From Hysterium pulicare CBS 123377 (taxonomy: Eukaryota > Ascomycota > Dothideomycetes > Hysteriales > Hysteriaceae): 64,000 bases of DNA. Position 1 is the first letter of the stretch; every line of letters starts with the position of its first letter. This document shows positions 11,897 to 23,409 of the stretch, piece by piece. A model generated the notes under the pieces. The model searched no databases, was not told where the DNA came from, and saw only the letters and a list, made by a program, of their open reading frames with translations. Where the stretch lies: the NCBI GenBank assembly GCA_000467715.1, contig AJFK01000470.1, positions 62,001 to 126,000 of the forward strand. The letters are read 5' to 3'. Both the position numbers and the translations under genes were made by a program.

Positions 11897-13338
11897 ATGG
11901 CTCCTCTCGAAGTGTTGATGGTGAGCTACCCCTCCATGCCAGAATTGAGTGAGGGGCATGACTCCAAAACCCTGTCGGCCGCTCGCAAAATTATACAAGC
12001 TGATCCCGCTCCTTCAGATAGGAACGGGAGAGTATACGACTGGGTTCGTAGGTGGCGGTGCATCAGGTTCGGACAAAAAGGTTGGTGTTGTTGGGTTGAC
12101 ATTGTTCGATCTGAGGAGACGCGGGAAGGTTGGCAAGCTGGGTATGGTCGGAGTATCTGGAGATAAGTTTCCGGCAATCCGTAAGGCAATCACCACAACA
12201 TCGAGCAATATAGCTTACTGACCCAGCGTAGGAGAGCACCTTCAAAAGAACATCTCCCAAGTCTACAATGGCCTCGACGTATCCTTCGAAGAGTTCCCTA
12301 AACAAGGGAAACGCGACCCAGATGCCTACAAAACTGCAATTGATGCTCTTCCAAAGGGCAGTGCTATTACCATCTTCACACCCGATACCACACATTTCCC
12401 AATTGCCCTCTACGCTATCGAGCGTGGAATCCATGTTCTCGTCACCAAGCCAGCCGTCAAGCTGCTAGACCACCACCAAAAACTGCTCGAGGCCTCCCGT
12501 AAACACAACGTCTTCGTCTTCGTAGAACATCACAAGCGTTTTGATCCAGCATATGCCGACGCACGTTACAAAGCAAAGAATCTCGGTGACTTCAACTACT
12601 TCTATTCATATATGTCCCAGCCGAAGCAACAGCTGGAAACATTCAAAGCTTGGGCAGGCAAAGACAGTGACATCTCCTACTACCTCAATTCCCACCACAT
12701 CGACATCAATGAGTCCATGGTACCGGATTTCAAGCCAGTCAAAGTGACCGCTAGTGCCGCAAAAGGAATTGCAACAGATTTGGGATGTGTCCCGGAGACG
12801 GAAGACACTATCACACTTCTGGTGGATTGGGTAAAGAAGTCCGATCCCAGTAGACGGGCTACAGGCGTGTACACAGCGAGTTGGACCGCACCCAAGAAAG
12901 CTGGTGTCCATTCGAATCAGTACTTCCACTACATGGCGAGTAAGGGAGAGGTACGAGTCAACCAAGCCAAGCGCGGATATGATGTTACAGAGGATGAGCC
13001 TGCTGGATTAACGTGGTATAATCCGTAAGTTCAATATCCATACGCCTTCAAGCAGCCTACTTACACCTACAAGCTTCTACATGAAATATGCCCCCGATGA
13101 AGAGGGCAACTTCGCTGGCCAGACAGGTTACGGTTACATCTCGTTCGAGAAGTTCATAGATGCCGTAAATGCTCTCAATGCCGGCAAAGTCACACTTGGT
13201 GATCTAGATCAACGCCCATTACCAACCTTGAAGAACACAATTGCTACCGGAGCCATACTCGAAGCAGGACGGAGGTCTCTGGACGAGAACAGGCCAATCG
13301 AGATAGTGGAGGAGAACGGCACGTGGTCGCTGCAGTAG
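11897..13338 (+). CDS. gaaA: D-galacturonate reductase, GFO/IDH/MocA family
   Basis: Four exons (11897-11920, 12018-12180, 12232-13024, 13074-13338) give 414 residues. The enzyme reduces D-galacturonate to L-galactonate with NAD(P)H, the first pathway step. The Rossmann motif reads [13 protein letters not shown] from residue 10. The EKP-like position reads TKP (134-136), and EHHKRFDP follows at 161-168. Later segments such as [26 protein letters not shown] and [14 protein letters not shown] match my memory of Aspergillus GaaA closely. The first exon codes only eight residues (MAPLEVLM); splicing it to IGTGEYTTG restores the N-terminal strand. Introns are 97, 51 and 49 bp. It is divergent from gaaC and probably co-induced by pectin breakdown. 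Confidence 0.93.
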
Positions 13339-14039
13339 GCTTTTGCCAGGATCGCCAGCACTGGTCGAATGTATCCCAGCTCTGACCGTCTGATCGGAAT
13401 CAGAATCATCAGACTAGTAAAAAGATCCGGCAAGACAATTAGAACAAGTTATATGATGCGTGTCGTCCTAAAATTTGTCTGACGGTATACCGAAAACACT
13501 TGAGCTTGGTGAAGCGATCTACATGGGTTTTCCCTCCCTAAGAGCGATCTAAATTAGATTAGTATATTCAAATATAGCTCTGTATATAAGAGCGATTAGT
13601 TTCTTTGCAATATAGTTAATGCTTCCTATAGAGCGTCTTCGTGGGATGAAGTTCCTACATTACGCTGACTTCAGGATTCGCTACTTAATCCGCAGCTTTT
13701 CATGCCTAAGGCCACCACTAATCTACGCTGACGATGATTGGCCACCTCAATGACGATGAGGAATTACGCACAACCTCATTGATCGTCGGGTTTGCAAATC
13801 ATCGCGGGAAGCGGCTAATCAGGACTGCAGGAGTCGAAACTCTTGCTGCTGCGTGGCGCCGCTTTCGGTGCTTCCAAGCTCCCGCTTTCCCAAGCCCGGC
13901 TCCGAAAGCAACATCCATCATCCCCGCCTCATCGCGCACAACAACAACATTCACCCTCCCACCAAACATCCACCATAACGCTCAATCTCACCCCTTTTGA
14001 CGCCTCAATTGCACCTCAATTCGTTGCGCATCGTCCACA
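13339..14039. other. Intergenic
   Basis: The 3' end of gaaA and the promoter of the next gene. AT-rich around 13,550-13,620. I see no gene or RNA. Confidence 0.5.
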
Positions 14040-14988
14040 ATGGTCTCAACGCGCCACCACCCGCGAGAATTCCCCCCTCCAGAACAATCGCCGCAAAAGG
14101 GCTCTCCGCGAAAGAGCTCTCGCAACTCAACCTCCTCACCCGCGCCCGGCTCCCCAACCTCAGCGCCCAGTCAAGCGCTCACGACAGCAAAGCGCGCAAT
14201 TTCAAATTCAATCGCCGTTGCGCCTGCTCCTTCCTCTGGCTGGACACACACAGCCTCGAACGTGACCATCGCATGGATCACCATCTCCCTCCCCCTCGTA
14301 ATCTGGGATGTTCTGTATATTCTTCTGCGTCCGCATACGATGAAGGGAGGCGCGCTGCAATGGCCGATTTGGAAACCATATGAGATCTACGCGAGTATTG
14401 ATTATGTGTATGGATGGCCTGGTTTGCAGGAACATGATGGATTTGGAGGGGCGCAAGCTGCGCTCAATGCGATTGAAGCTGTTCTTTATGGGCTCTATAT
14501 CTTGATTATCTTCCATCATGGACAGCCGTCGGCAGGAGGACGGGGAGTGCAAGTGGGCGAAGGAGTAGGAGCTTGGTTTGCGGGAGGAAGGGCGGTGCAT
14601 GGGAAGACGGCGAGTAAAGCTGCCGTTATTGGATTCACGGCGGCAGTTATGACATTGAGCAAGACGGCGCTGTATTGTAAGTATTCGTCTTCTCCCAACC
14701 GAAAGCGCTGGGATCGGGTTGAAGCGTGTTACTGATAGTATATTAGATTTGAATGAGTACTTCTCTGGATTCAAGAACGTTGGGCATAACGACTGGGTCA
14801 CGCTTTTTCTATTCTATGGCATCATGAAGTCAGTCCTGCTCAAACCCTCTTATAGCGACATACTGACAGCACCTCCCAGTGGCCTGTGGTTCGTCTTCCC
14901 AGCCTACATGACCTGCACTTTCGGTGCCGAAATCCTCGAGGGCTTGGATATCGCCGCTGAGTCTACATCATCGAAAAAATCGTCATAG
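14040..14988 (+). CDS. Hypothetical multi-pass membrane protein, EXPERA-like layout
   Basis: Three exons (14040-14676, 14747-14828, 14880-14988) give 275 residues. The first 60 residues are Ser/Pro/Thr-rich and basic, probably disordered and cytosolic. Membrane spans follow: around residues 72-96 (IAWITISLPLVIWDVLYILL), 140-160 (ALNAIEAVLYGLYILIIF), 198-215, 230-245 and 250-265. Motifs include WPIWKPYEIYASIDYVYGW and, across the last intron, IMNGLWFVFPAY. The four- to five-span layout and an NGLW-type motif before the last span recall EXPERA/emopamil-binding-like proteins. Similar uncharacterised proteins occur across Pezizomycotina, from memory. No reaction is assigned. Confidence 0.75.
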
Positions 14989-15410
14989 TCGGTATATCGA
15001 ATGTATAGCATCAGCAGACGTATGTAACGGTAGTTTTGTTTCTGTATTTTCAAAGTTTTACATAAGGTAGTCATTGGATCTTTTTCAAGTCACCGATGAC
15101 CATCAGTGATACCCCCATTTTGAATTTTCCCATAGAAATCGCTTTCTGTTTTCGTAGCAATCAATGTTTCTGCCACATACTCCACACACTAGGCAAAAGA
15201 CTGTTAGCTAGTTATCCGTTTTCTCATTAACCACATTCTGGGTTCGCGACATTACCTTTCGTGGTGATCATGAAAATGCTCCCATCGACGTTAGGTGCAC
15301 AATCTCCAGCTCACTTTGAGCTTCCTACTTGTCAAATCAGCATCAACATCAACCTCAATTTAGCAAACTCACAGACTCACCTCACATAACCCTCCCAACA
15401 ACCCCCCACC
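14989..15410. other. Intergenic, convergent 3' ends
   Basis: No coding signal. Tandem-like CTCACATAACC copies occur near 15,380-15,420, partly inside the end of the next gene. Confidence 0.4.
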
Positions 15411-16145
15411 TCACATAACCGCACAACAACATCCTCGTTTCTTCTCCTCGCTCTCGTTCTCCCTCTCCAAACCCTCTTCTCTCCCCACCTCCATCCAGCC
15501 ACTCGGCGGCCCCTCTCTAATAACATCCTCAAATCCCACTTCCTCGTATTCATCCCCCGTCTTCGAAGGAGGCGTGCCAAGCACTGGAACAGGCTTACCT
15601 ATAGTAGCTTTCAGCTGCGCTTGTGTGCGTTGCTCATGGCGCTCGAATTTTGTCTTAGATGGCGTGGGTGGCGGTGACGCATCTTCTTCGTCTTCGCTTT
15701 CTTTGAGGGGGTGAGGGGGTTAGTGTATTCACTCTTTCTTGCTTTTCTTTAGGTGAGAGAGGAAGAGAGGCTTACGGAGTGCTTGGAGAATTCCTTCTTC
15801 ACTGGACCGTGCTGTCGCTTTTCCCTTCTCTCTAGTCTTCATTCCATCCTGACCCACTTCCCCATCGAAATCTTGTCCCAGAAGATCCTCAACGCTCCTT
15901 CCAGCCCCATCCCCTCCATATCCTGATTTCTGAAGAGGAGCTGAGTGAACACCGTTGGATACCATACTGGTAGGGCCGGAGTAGCTACCAGCTGTTGTAG
16001 GTTTACCTGATCTCAAAGGCGCCGGCACCGGCGCTGGAGGCGCTGGACCTGAGGGTTGCTGTTGGGGTGGAGTTGATTGCAATTCGATACTTTCAGAGCT
16101 TTTTCGGACGCGCCGGATTGAGGATGTGTGCGTTGGTGTGGCCAT
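15411..16145 (-). CDS. Hypothetical protein with C-terminal CAAX prenylation box
   Basis: Two exons, 15776-16145 and 15411-15700, joined by a 75 bp intron with a CTAAC branch-like sequence, give 219 residues. The protein is mostly low complexity: a Ser/Arg-rich start, a Pro/Ala-rich stretch near 28-45, acidic ESEDEED after the splice, and an ordered-looking segment EEVGFEDVIREGPPSGWMEV. It ends KKRGCCCAVM. The final four residues form a CaaX box (Met at the end favours farnesyl transfer), preceded by two cysteines that could be palmitoylated and a basic KKR. This suggests a peripheral membrane protein anchored like Ras or Ykt6. The tail is visible only if the intron is removed. I recognise no catalytic domain. 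Confidence 0.7.
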
Positions 16146-16609
16146 TTTGATAGAGGGTTTAGGTGATGTGGAGTGCGTTTGTGCGAGGTGAGGTGAGGTG
16201 AGATGTGGATGGTATGGAGAGGTTTCAATTGGTATTTGTGTGAAAATGAGATTAAAGTTTGGCGAAGCGAGTTTGCGAGGGTTTGAGCCGGGTGGGTTGG
16301 TGAAAGAGGCTGTTTGGTGGTGAAGGATGTTGTTTTGTAAATGAGAGGGTGAATGGTTACTGTCGTTTGACCATGTGAGGAAGACTCTAGATGAACGCCG
16401 AGAGAGGATTGCTGGTTAAGTTTGATCCCATATAATCATCTTACAGTAGTATCTGTATTTCACCGCGTATTACGAAGGTCAAATATCCTCTGCACTCCGA
16501 GGTTTGAAGTTTTGATACTGTAATTCAAGGGCGATCGGAGATGTAACACAAGAAGCTCTAGGCCTCTAAGCCCTTTCATCATAATCCCTTCTGACCTATA
16601 TCCAATCTC
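16146..16609. other. Intergenic, promoter of the CAAX-protein gene
   Basis: The 464 bp between two minus-strand genes. GAGGTGAGGTGAGGTG-like short repeats lie at about 16,185-16,200. Nothing else is recognisable. Confidence 0.4.
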
Positions 16610-17546
16610 TTATTCAGAGATGGAACCCAATCCTTCAAGAATGTCCAGCAAATCACTGGCTCTGTGCAATACGCTGAAGAAGCCCTCCTCCATCCGCCTG
16701 TCCTCCGGCACCCTGCAAGATCCAAATGGGTAGCCAGACGAATATACAAGCTATCCAGAACATCATACAATCTCTTCAACTCCCTCCACAGCATCCACAC
16801 CACTTCATAATCTTTCCCCTAAACCGACCACCACTCCTTTGACCCTCTCCTTCCTCCTCAGCCCCCGCATCTCCCTGTCTCCGATCCTCGCTCCTCTCTC
16901 CATGACCCCCTCCCTCTTTCCTTCTCTTCGTAAGTTTTCTCCCACCGTTTCCCTCACTCTTTCCCTCATCGGCCGGCATATTCACATCCGCATCCTTCCC
17001 ATCGGCCGTCACATTCACAGGCCCACTCCTCTCATCTCCCATACCATCCAATGTCGGAAACGGAATCGGCTCAAGTGATGCCAAATAAGGCTGTATCATC
17101 GAAGTGATGGGCAAAGGTTTCCTGCGTGGGACGAGGCGAGTTGGACCTTCGGACCATGGTTGGTGGAATGAAGAGCTAGCCAAATAGGAACTGAGGTCAG
17201 AGCTTGGTACATAGGGTGTAAGAGTAGTGATAGTCGTAGGCGATATGTCTCCGGGATTTGGCGGTTGAGGTTGAGGGAACCTGAAATTTGCTGGCGTGAC
17301 TGGTAAAGGTTCCATTGGTCTAGGGGGTGTAGGAGGTGTAGACGCTCTCGTCCATGTGCCGGACGGCTCGCTGGGGAAGGGGATTGGCTGACCGAAGGAC
17401 TGGTAGCTGGTGTCGATGCGACGTTCACCGGGAGAGGTGCGGCGGGCGTTTGAGATGGCTTGTAAGGGAAGTCCTGAATGGAACACTTGTCGATATGAGT
17501 GGACCTCATCTGGCATTGTCTCTGGTTCTGTTGTCGCCGACATCAT
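16610..17546 (-). CDS. Hypothetical protein, unknown family
   Basis: Best model: exons 16958-17546, 16769-16811 and 16610-16712, giving 244 residues. The first exon is Pro/Ser/Thr-rich and probably disordered. The end is well ordered and helical: VVWMLWRELKRL, spliced across a 56 bp intron to VPEDRRMEEGFFSVL and LLDILEGLGS. The last intron is firm because it moves between two frames that both look coding. The first intron (146 bp, purine-rich) is less certain; without it the frame runs on into a Glu/Arg/Gly-rich tail ending near 16,776. The first in-frame ATGs are 17546 and 17543. I recognise no family. A one-base assembly error in the first intron region is an alternative explanation. Confidence 0.5.
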
Positions 17547-17978
17547 TACTTCTGTTAGAGGGAAAGGTGGTCGAGAAATGATTTGGACAGACGTCAAACC
17601 AAAGAGTGAAAAGCGGAGAGGTGGAGTGAAGTGAAAGAGTGGTCATGTGTGGTGTGATAAGATATGCTTACCTTACTGAGACATCTTCATTGCAAATTCT
17701 CTTTCGGGAGCGACACTTAATCTAAGAAAAGAAGAAGAGGCACTTTCCAGAGCAAACGAAGACTTCACCTACCATCACCAAGCAATCATTGTAGTTGAGA
17801 AGGGTCAACATCATTATCCTTGCAAATTCGTACGTGAAGGGAAGCCATTTTTGGAATTTCTCTTTAATGAGTACACGCAGCACTATGACTCCGTAAGACA
17901 TCCCTTAGTCGTAGCCCATCCGAATGCAAAAATAAAGACATCGCCTTTCCGGCCTCGACCGTCATCACTCATGTTTAT
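17547..17978. other. Intergenic
   Basis: Promoter of the preceding minus-strand gene and 3' flank of the ribosomal protein gene. No other signal. Confidence 0.45.
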
Positions 17979-19047
17979 CTATTCCTGCTCATAGCCCTCC
18001 GCTGGCGTCTCGCCCTCACCCTGTTGTTCTGACTGCCTCTGTTGCTCTGCCGCCTGCTGGGCGGCCAATGCCTTAGCACCATAGTCCTGGGACATTGGTT
18101 GTACAACTGGTTGCTCCTCCTTTGGCTCGATGATGGTGACGGAATCTGGGAGAGTTTTCGAAGGACCGGCCTTGCCCTCAGGATCTGAGCCGCGCATAAT
18201 CTTGACCTTGATACCTAGCACACCCTGTCGGAGAAGGACGTGGCGGGTGGCATCGTCGATGAAATCCTTAGCTGGCTGACCGGAGTGAATCATGAAGCCA
18301 TCCTGTAACCAGATTAGTCAAAACAAAATTCCTGCTCAATATTTTCTCCTGTGTGCGCGCGGACATACAGTGAACTTCATGCTCTTAGCACGCGCAGCCC
18401 TCAACTTTCCACTGACGACAACCTCACAGCCCTTAGCGCCACTCTCCATGATGAACCTTAGCACACCATAGCAAGCTCGTCGGACAGCCAGTCCATTGAG
18501 CAATTTGTATCGGAGAGATTCGCACTGGGCGACGGCAGAAAGACCACGGTTCTGAACCTTGGCGGCGTAGAGGGAGACGGAGTTCTCGGGGAACTTGAAG
18601 CGCTTTTGAATCAGAGAGGTAAGCTCACGGATACGGCGGCCTTGCTCTCCGAGAACTTCTTGTGTGTGGGTTGCCCGGATGATGATATCGGTGACGGTGG
18701 GGGTGACTCGAACTTCGACGCCGGAGTAACCTTCTTCAGCCAGTTCGCGTTGGAAGAATTCGTTGAGTTCGGCGTAGAAAACACCGTCTGCAAAGGTGAA
18801 GAGTTAGCCTTCTGAGGTCGACTCAAGCGATAATCTTCGTTCATTGCGAATTGAGTCTTCGCGACATCTAGAGGATATGCAAACTTTCCACCAGCATGCG
18901 ATGTTGCTGGGCAAGGAACGGCAGGGAAGGAGTGTATCATACCAGCAACGAACTTTCTCCGCTTCGAACTACGAATTGTCAGTCATTTCGTCGATATATA
19001 GAGGATTTCGCTGGATAAACTCACATAGCTCCTTGAGCGGCGGCCAT
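17979..19047 (-). CDS. rps3: 40S ribosomal protein S3 (uS3)
   Basis: Four exons (19025-19047, 18943-18968, 18369-18787, 17979-18302) give 263 residues, the usual length. uS3 sits at the mRNA entry channel of the small subunit and has AP-endonuclease-like roles in some species. The N-terminus [18 protein letters not shown] is split over two tiny exons (23 and 26 bp). The KH domain follows, with [15 protein letters not shown] and [10 protein letters not shown], then [22 protein letters not shown] and [17 protein letters not shown]. The C-terminal tail is Gln/Glu-rich, as in fungal S3. Highly expressed house-keeping gene; intron-rich 5' ends are common in fungal ribosomal protein genes. Confidence 0.97.
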
Positions 19048-19420
19048 TTTTATAGGTATAGGATTGGCTCGACAGAATTCCTGGGCTAGGAATTCTTGTG
19101 ATGAGGGACGGTGGAGGTTGTCTTATCGTTGTCGTCGGATGAGTTGAAGATCAATTGAATTTGGTGGAGTGTGCTCGCTTATGCTGTGCCAAGAAATCTG
19201 TCTCGTCGCTGACATAACCACGAAAATCCACGAAGCTTAGTCATTCAGTGTCGGATAGCTAGATAGATTCAGGCGATGCTGTAAACTGCGCATTTGAACC
19301 ATGCAAGATACGCTTCTAATAAATTGATGTATTTACAAAGCCATCCAACGCCCCAAAATATGCCCAAACCCAATGATGCGACCGATCTTTCAAACTCCAA
19401 ACACTCCATATGATGATAAT
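19048..19420. other. Intergenic
   Basis: Promoter of rps3 and 3' flank of the downstream minus-strand transporter gene. No further feature. Confidence 0.45.
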
Positions 19421-20884
19421 TCACATATGCTCAATGGGATCTTCAGGGAGAAGCTCCTCGTGTCTACGTTCGACGCAAGCCTTCATTGGTGGCCTGACAA
19501 TGTCGTTGAATACGAAAGTGCCATATACGAGTAAAGCAAACCCCACAACTTGAAGCCACTTGAAGGTTTCCCAGCCGAGGCCAAGAGAGACGATCCAGAT
19601 GAAAAGAGTACGGCAAGTATCGATAGTGGAGCGGGAAGTGGCGCTGACTGTGCGGGTGACAGAGAGGCCGAAGAAATTGAAGCCTCTGTAACAAGTTAGC
19701 GACTGAAAACATCCTCACCTGCAATCGTGGACTTAGGGGTGAAAAATACGTACCCAATACTGATCATGATCAGAATGCTGCTGACCGCAATTGCACGGTA
19801 ATGAGTGATCTCCCAAAGACTCTCCCTCGCATCGAAGTATCCATATCTGCCAGCTTCGGTCCTTCCCACAGCAAAATGTAGAATTACCATGCCAATTACG
19901 GTCACGATAAAGCCAAATGTACCCTCCCAGCTTACGACTTTAATGGGTTCCATCTCATACTTTTCCATAATGCGCTCCTCGAGCACAAATTGCGTTGCCG
20001 TGAAGATCTGAGCCGCAGCGATCAAAAAAATGCCAATAATTGTTCGAACAGCCGGTGATATCTCTTCTGGTTCTCGAATTGCCCTTCGAACCATCTCCAT
20101 GCCTTGAATAGCAGCCATTTTTAAGTCTTGCTGCGATACCAAACTCGATGGCGTCGCTTTGTCATCTCTTGAAATAGCGCCGGCTAAACCAACAACTGCG
20201 ACACCGAAAACTACGACAAATAGCGCAAACCATTTGTAAAGTCCCAGTCTACGCTTCAGGAATATGACACTGAAGAGGCCAACAAACAGAACAAGAGCTC
20301 CTCGAGTCATTTGGTAAATACTGGCCGCCACGTAGAGCAATCCAACATTCATGAGTGTTGTTCCAGCAATATCGCAGCAAGCAGGCAGAGCGAGTAGCAG
20401 GGTCGTGATTCCTGTTAACGGTACGCGACCTTCATCGTAGGCATGTGCAGGCTTCAGAGGGTTGGCGACTGGTGCATCCGAATCTTCGTCCTCAGTCTGT
20501 CCCAAAACTGGTGTATCAGGAGCAGAATCGTGCTCATTCGAGTTCGTTGTAAGCGCTTCGTAGCCGGCCTTACGGGAAATATAGCGTTGGTATAGCTCGA
20601 AGGCACCAACTACAAGCCAACATCCCATCTCTCCAATGAACATCTGAAGGGTTTGAATAACAGGTTGTTGAAAGTATTTAGGGTCTTTCTTGTGGTGTGA
20701 TTCGCAGTCCCGTACGCATTGCATATCCTAGATGAGCATGGTCAGAACGATTCTTAGGGATGCCGAGCGGAGCGATTCAGGCGAAGGCAGCTCATCTTAC
20801 CTGGTACTTAGTGAGCAAAGTGTTGCAAACACCAGTTAGCAGCATCATAGCAACGAGAACAGGAACAACTGCTTTGACAGCCAT
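19421..20884 (-). CDS. SLC35F6-like drug/metabolite-superfamily transporter
   Basis: Three exons (20801-20884, 19754-20727, 19421-19685) give 440 residues. About ten hydrophobic spans are visible, beginning VPVLVAMMLLTGVCNTLLTK and including ALPACCDIAGTTLMNVGLLY and YQMTRGALVLFVGLFSVIFL. The TLLTKYQD start, the CDxxGTTLMNxGL motif and YQMxRGxxVLFxGLFSVxFL match the SLC35F6/YML038-like branch of nucleotide-sugar-type transporters as I recall it. A hydrophilic loop (about residues 78-115) and another at about 205-245 break the spans. The substrate is unknown for most of this branch; members sit in lysosome/vacuole, Golgi or mitochondrial membranes. The C-terminus is acidic. Confidence 0.85.
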
Positions 20885-21588
20885 GTTGGAAGGTGTCCCT
20901 CGGGGGTTTCAAGTTATCCTCCGTGCTATCGGAGCAGTGATTTGAGGATTGGTGATAGAGTACAAAGCATAGAAATACAGGGAATGTGCGATGGTGATGC
21001 AAAAGAGAGGAATCCGGAGACTCTGGTGCAGCTTACAGCTGCTAGATGTTGTTGACTGGAGCTGTGGCCGCGCGTGGCTGGGTGTCCATTGATGCCAGAA
21101 CAAAGCCCCCATGACTAATCCACGTCATGCATCTCCGATAACGATAACACCTGGCCACGTGCTGCGCATACGTCCACCTGCTTCAACCCGCCTGACCATT
21201 GAAAGATAGACTAATGTAGGGGAAAACCTCCACCATCAGTTCGAGAGCTATAATGGATAGAGTAAGTAATTCGAAATATTGTTAAGACTATGCACTGGTC
21301 CCTATTTTTCGATATATTAGTCGACGTAGCCTATTTGGATTCTGTAAAAGGCTTCGAAGCTAGTTCGCATCTTGGGGCTGGTCCGGAAAGTATTCAGAAA
21401 CGCCCGCCTTGTTGTGACAGTGCGGAAAAGGATCATTAGTTCACTGACATAAATCCTTTACTATGGTAAGACACGCAAGTGTATGTATATTTACTCTCGG
21501 AGCGCTCAAGATATCTTTTGCGGTATTTACAATTTCATCTTCCAGATATCCATCCTCGCCACAACCAATTCCTGAACCAAAAGCCTAT
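20885..21588. other. Intergenic
   Basis: Promoter of the SLC35F6-like gene and 3' flank of the MFS gene. No gene, RNA or repeat stands out. Confidence 0.45.
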
Positions 21589-23409
21589 CTACAAGAACCA
21601 CCTGAACTCTGGGTTTGCAGGTCCATCTCTCAACCTCTCCGTTGGCACGTCCCTTGCCGAAAGGTTGATGCCTTGTTTCCTATTCCTCCGTGCATTATCA
21701 AACACCATGTAAGTGCCCAATAGCAAGGCAAATAAGCATCCGCAAGCTCCAAATGCCGCGGTGGTGGCGAGCGCCGTAATATACTTGGGTGCATCCTTAT
21801 TTTGGAAGATGTTGCTACTGACAACGCCCATCAAATTAGCTAGTGGTACGCCGATAGATGTCAACGTAACACGTCGACCCTCGTGCGCGATGTTGTTATT
21901 ATACCTACATCATCAAGTTAGTGTAACACGTCAACTAGGGAGGGAGGGTAATACCAAGTAGAGAGAAGGACAGAAGGTGCCGATGTGCCCCAAGTCATCA
22001 TAAAGCATGCGAAATAGGCTACGTGGATGTCGTGTTCCACGTCTATAGTTGCGTAGATGATGAAACCGATGAATGTCAACAAAAAGCCGAGTGCGATGAA
22101 TGGGAATCGTAATCTAGTTAGATCGCTAGAGAAGGCGAGGAGGAGCAGCATGACGGCACCGCTGATGTTTGGGGCGACAGTGTAGAGGTTCGTTTTCACA
22201 GTGCTGTACTTAAGGCGAGCGATAATTTGAGGGAGGAAAAGAGAAACGGATTGCAGAGGGACACCAAGGCAAATTTCAATGCCTAGAAACGCATAAGCGG
22301 CGGGCATCTTGAAGATCTTGATAGCTTCTCGGAAATTGAACTTTTCGTTAACAACGGAGGAACTGTCCATTTGGATGCGTTTGTACGCAAGTTGCTTCTC
22401 ATCTTCGCTAAGAAACTTGGCTTCGGAGGCGGATTTCGGGAGAAACATATAGGCAAAGAAACTGACTGTAGTAGAATTAGGGAAATGCTGTCAATTTTCT
22501 TGAACGGCACTTACAGATCACAGTGAAAGCACCTTCAATGATGAACAGATACCTCCAGGCCGGGAGATGAGATTTGATATGGAACACTCCAAAAGCCAAC
22601 AGACCACTGAAGGCGTTGGCAATGTTTGAGGCGGCATAGAATATGGCGAGACGTCTGGCGAGCTCTCCTCGGCGGTAGAAAGTGGTCAAATAGTAGATGA
22701 CCAAAGGAAAGAATGCAGATTCGGACATGCCTTCCAGGAGTCAGTCTACATCTTCATGTAATCGCCAAGAACAAGCTATGATCTCTAACGGTGTAGAGGC
22801 GATGCATCATGCTCAAGCCTCCGTCCTATTTTCCTCGCAATGATACTTCTCCTCTCCGACAATGGCTGGATGTCGTTCATGTGAATCGATTTGACATATC
22901 AAGGCCGTTTGCAATCACCCTTATCTGAAACAGTATCACAAGGGCGAATGGAACTACTCACCAAGAAACCACCGCAGCGTCAACATCCCAGCAAAATTCT
23001 TGACAGAAGCATTTAATAACGTGAAACTTCCGAATGAAAACATCATGATAGGCAAAACTCTGTGCGGGCCGAACTTCTTCCCCAGCATTCCGATTGGCGG
23101 TGCAAATATGACATAGGGGATGTAGAAAATTGACAAAATCAAGTTGTACTGGTTGGACTTGAAATTCAGGTCTTTCTCCAGGCCGTCGGTTTTTGCATTG
23201 CCTAAGTTACCCTTGTCGAGGGCATTGCAGAGGTACATGAGCGCAAGCAAGGGCAATATGCGCAAGTCGAATTTGAGCACCAGTCTTTTCTCATGTTCGT
23301 ACGTGGGGAGATGCTCGACGTGGCCCTCCCCCACTACTCCTGGTGCATCCTTCGACGATGACCGGGAGGAGTGAAGGCCCGTCTTGAGCATTTCCGGATC
23401 TGTTGACAT
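21589..23409 (-). CDS. MFS permease, Dal5/Tna1-like anion:cation symporter family
   Basis: Four exons (22962-23409, 22515-22730, 21955-22465, 21589-21904) give 496 residues, the usual length. It is a plasma-membrane proton symporter of organic anions by family. The first span reads ILPLLALMYLCNALDKGNLGNA, the ACS-family hallmark. SESAFFPLVIYYLTTFYRRGEL follows the second intron, and GVVSSNIF lies near the end. The central loop starts at PKSASEAKFLSEDE, also typical. About twelve spans. Intron 1 is long (231 bp). The substrate could be allantoate, nicotinate, a vitamin or a sugar acid; sequence alone does not decide. The start at 23409 is the ATG giving the hydrophilic N-terminus usual for the family; an in-frame upstream extension to 23511 is possible. 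Confidence 0.88.
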
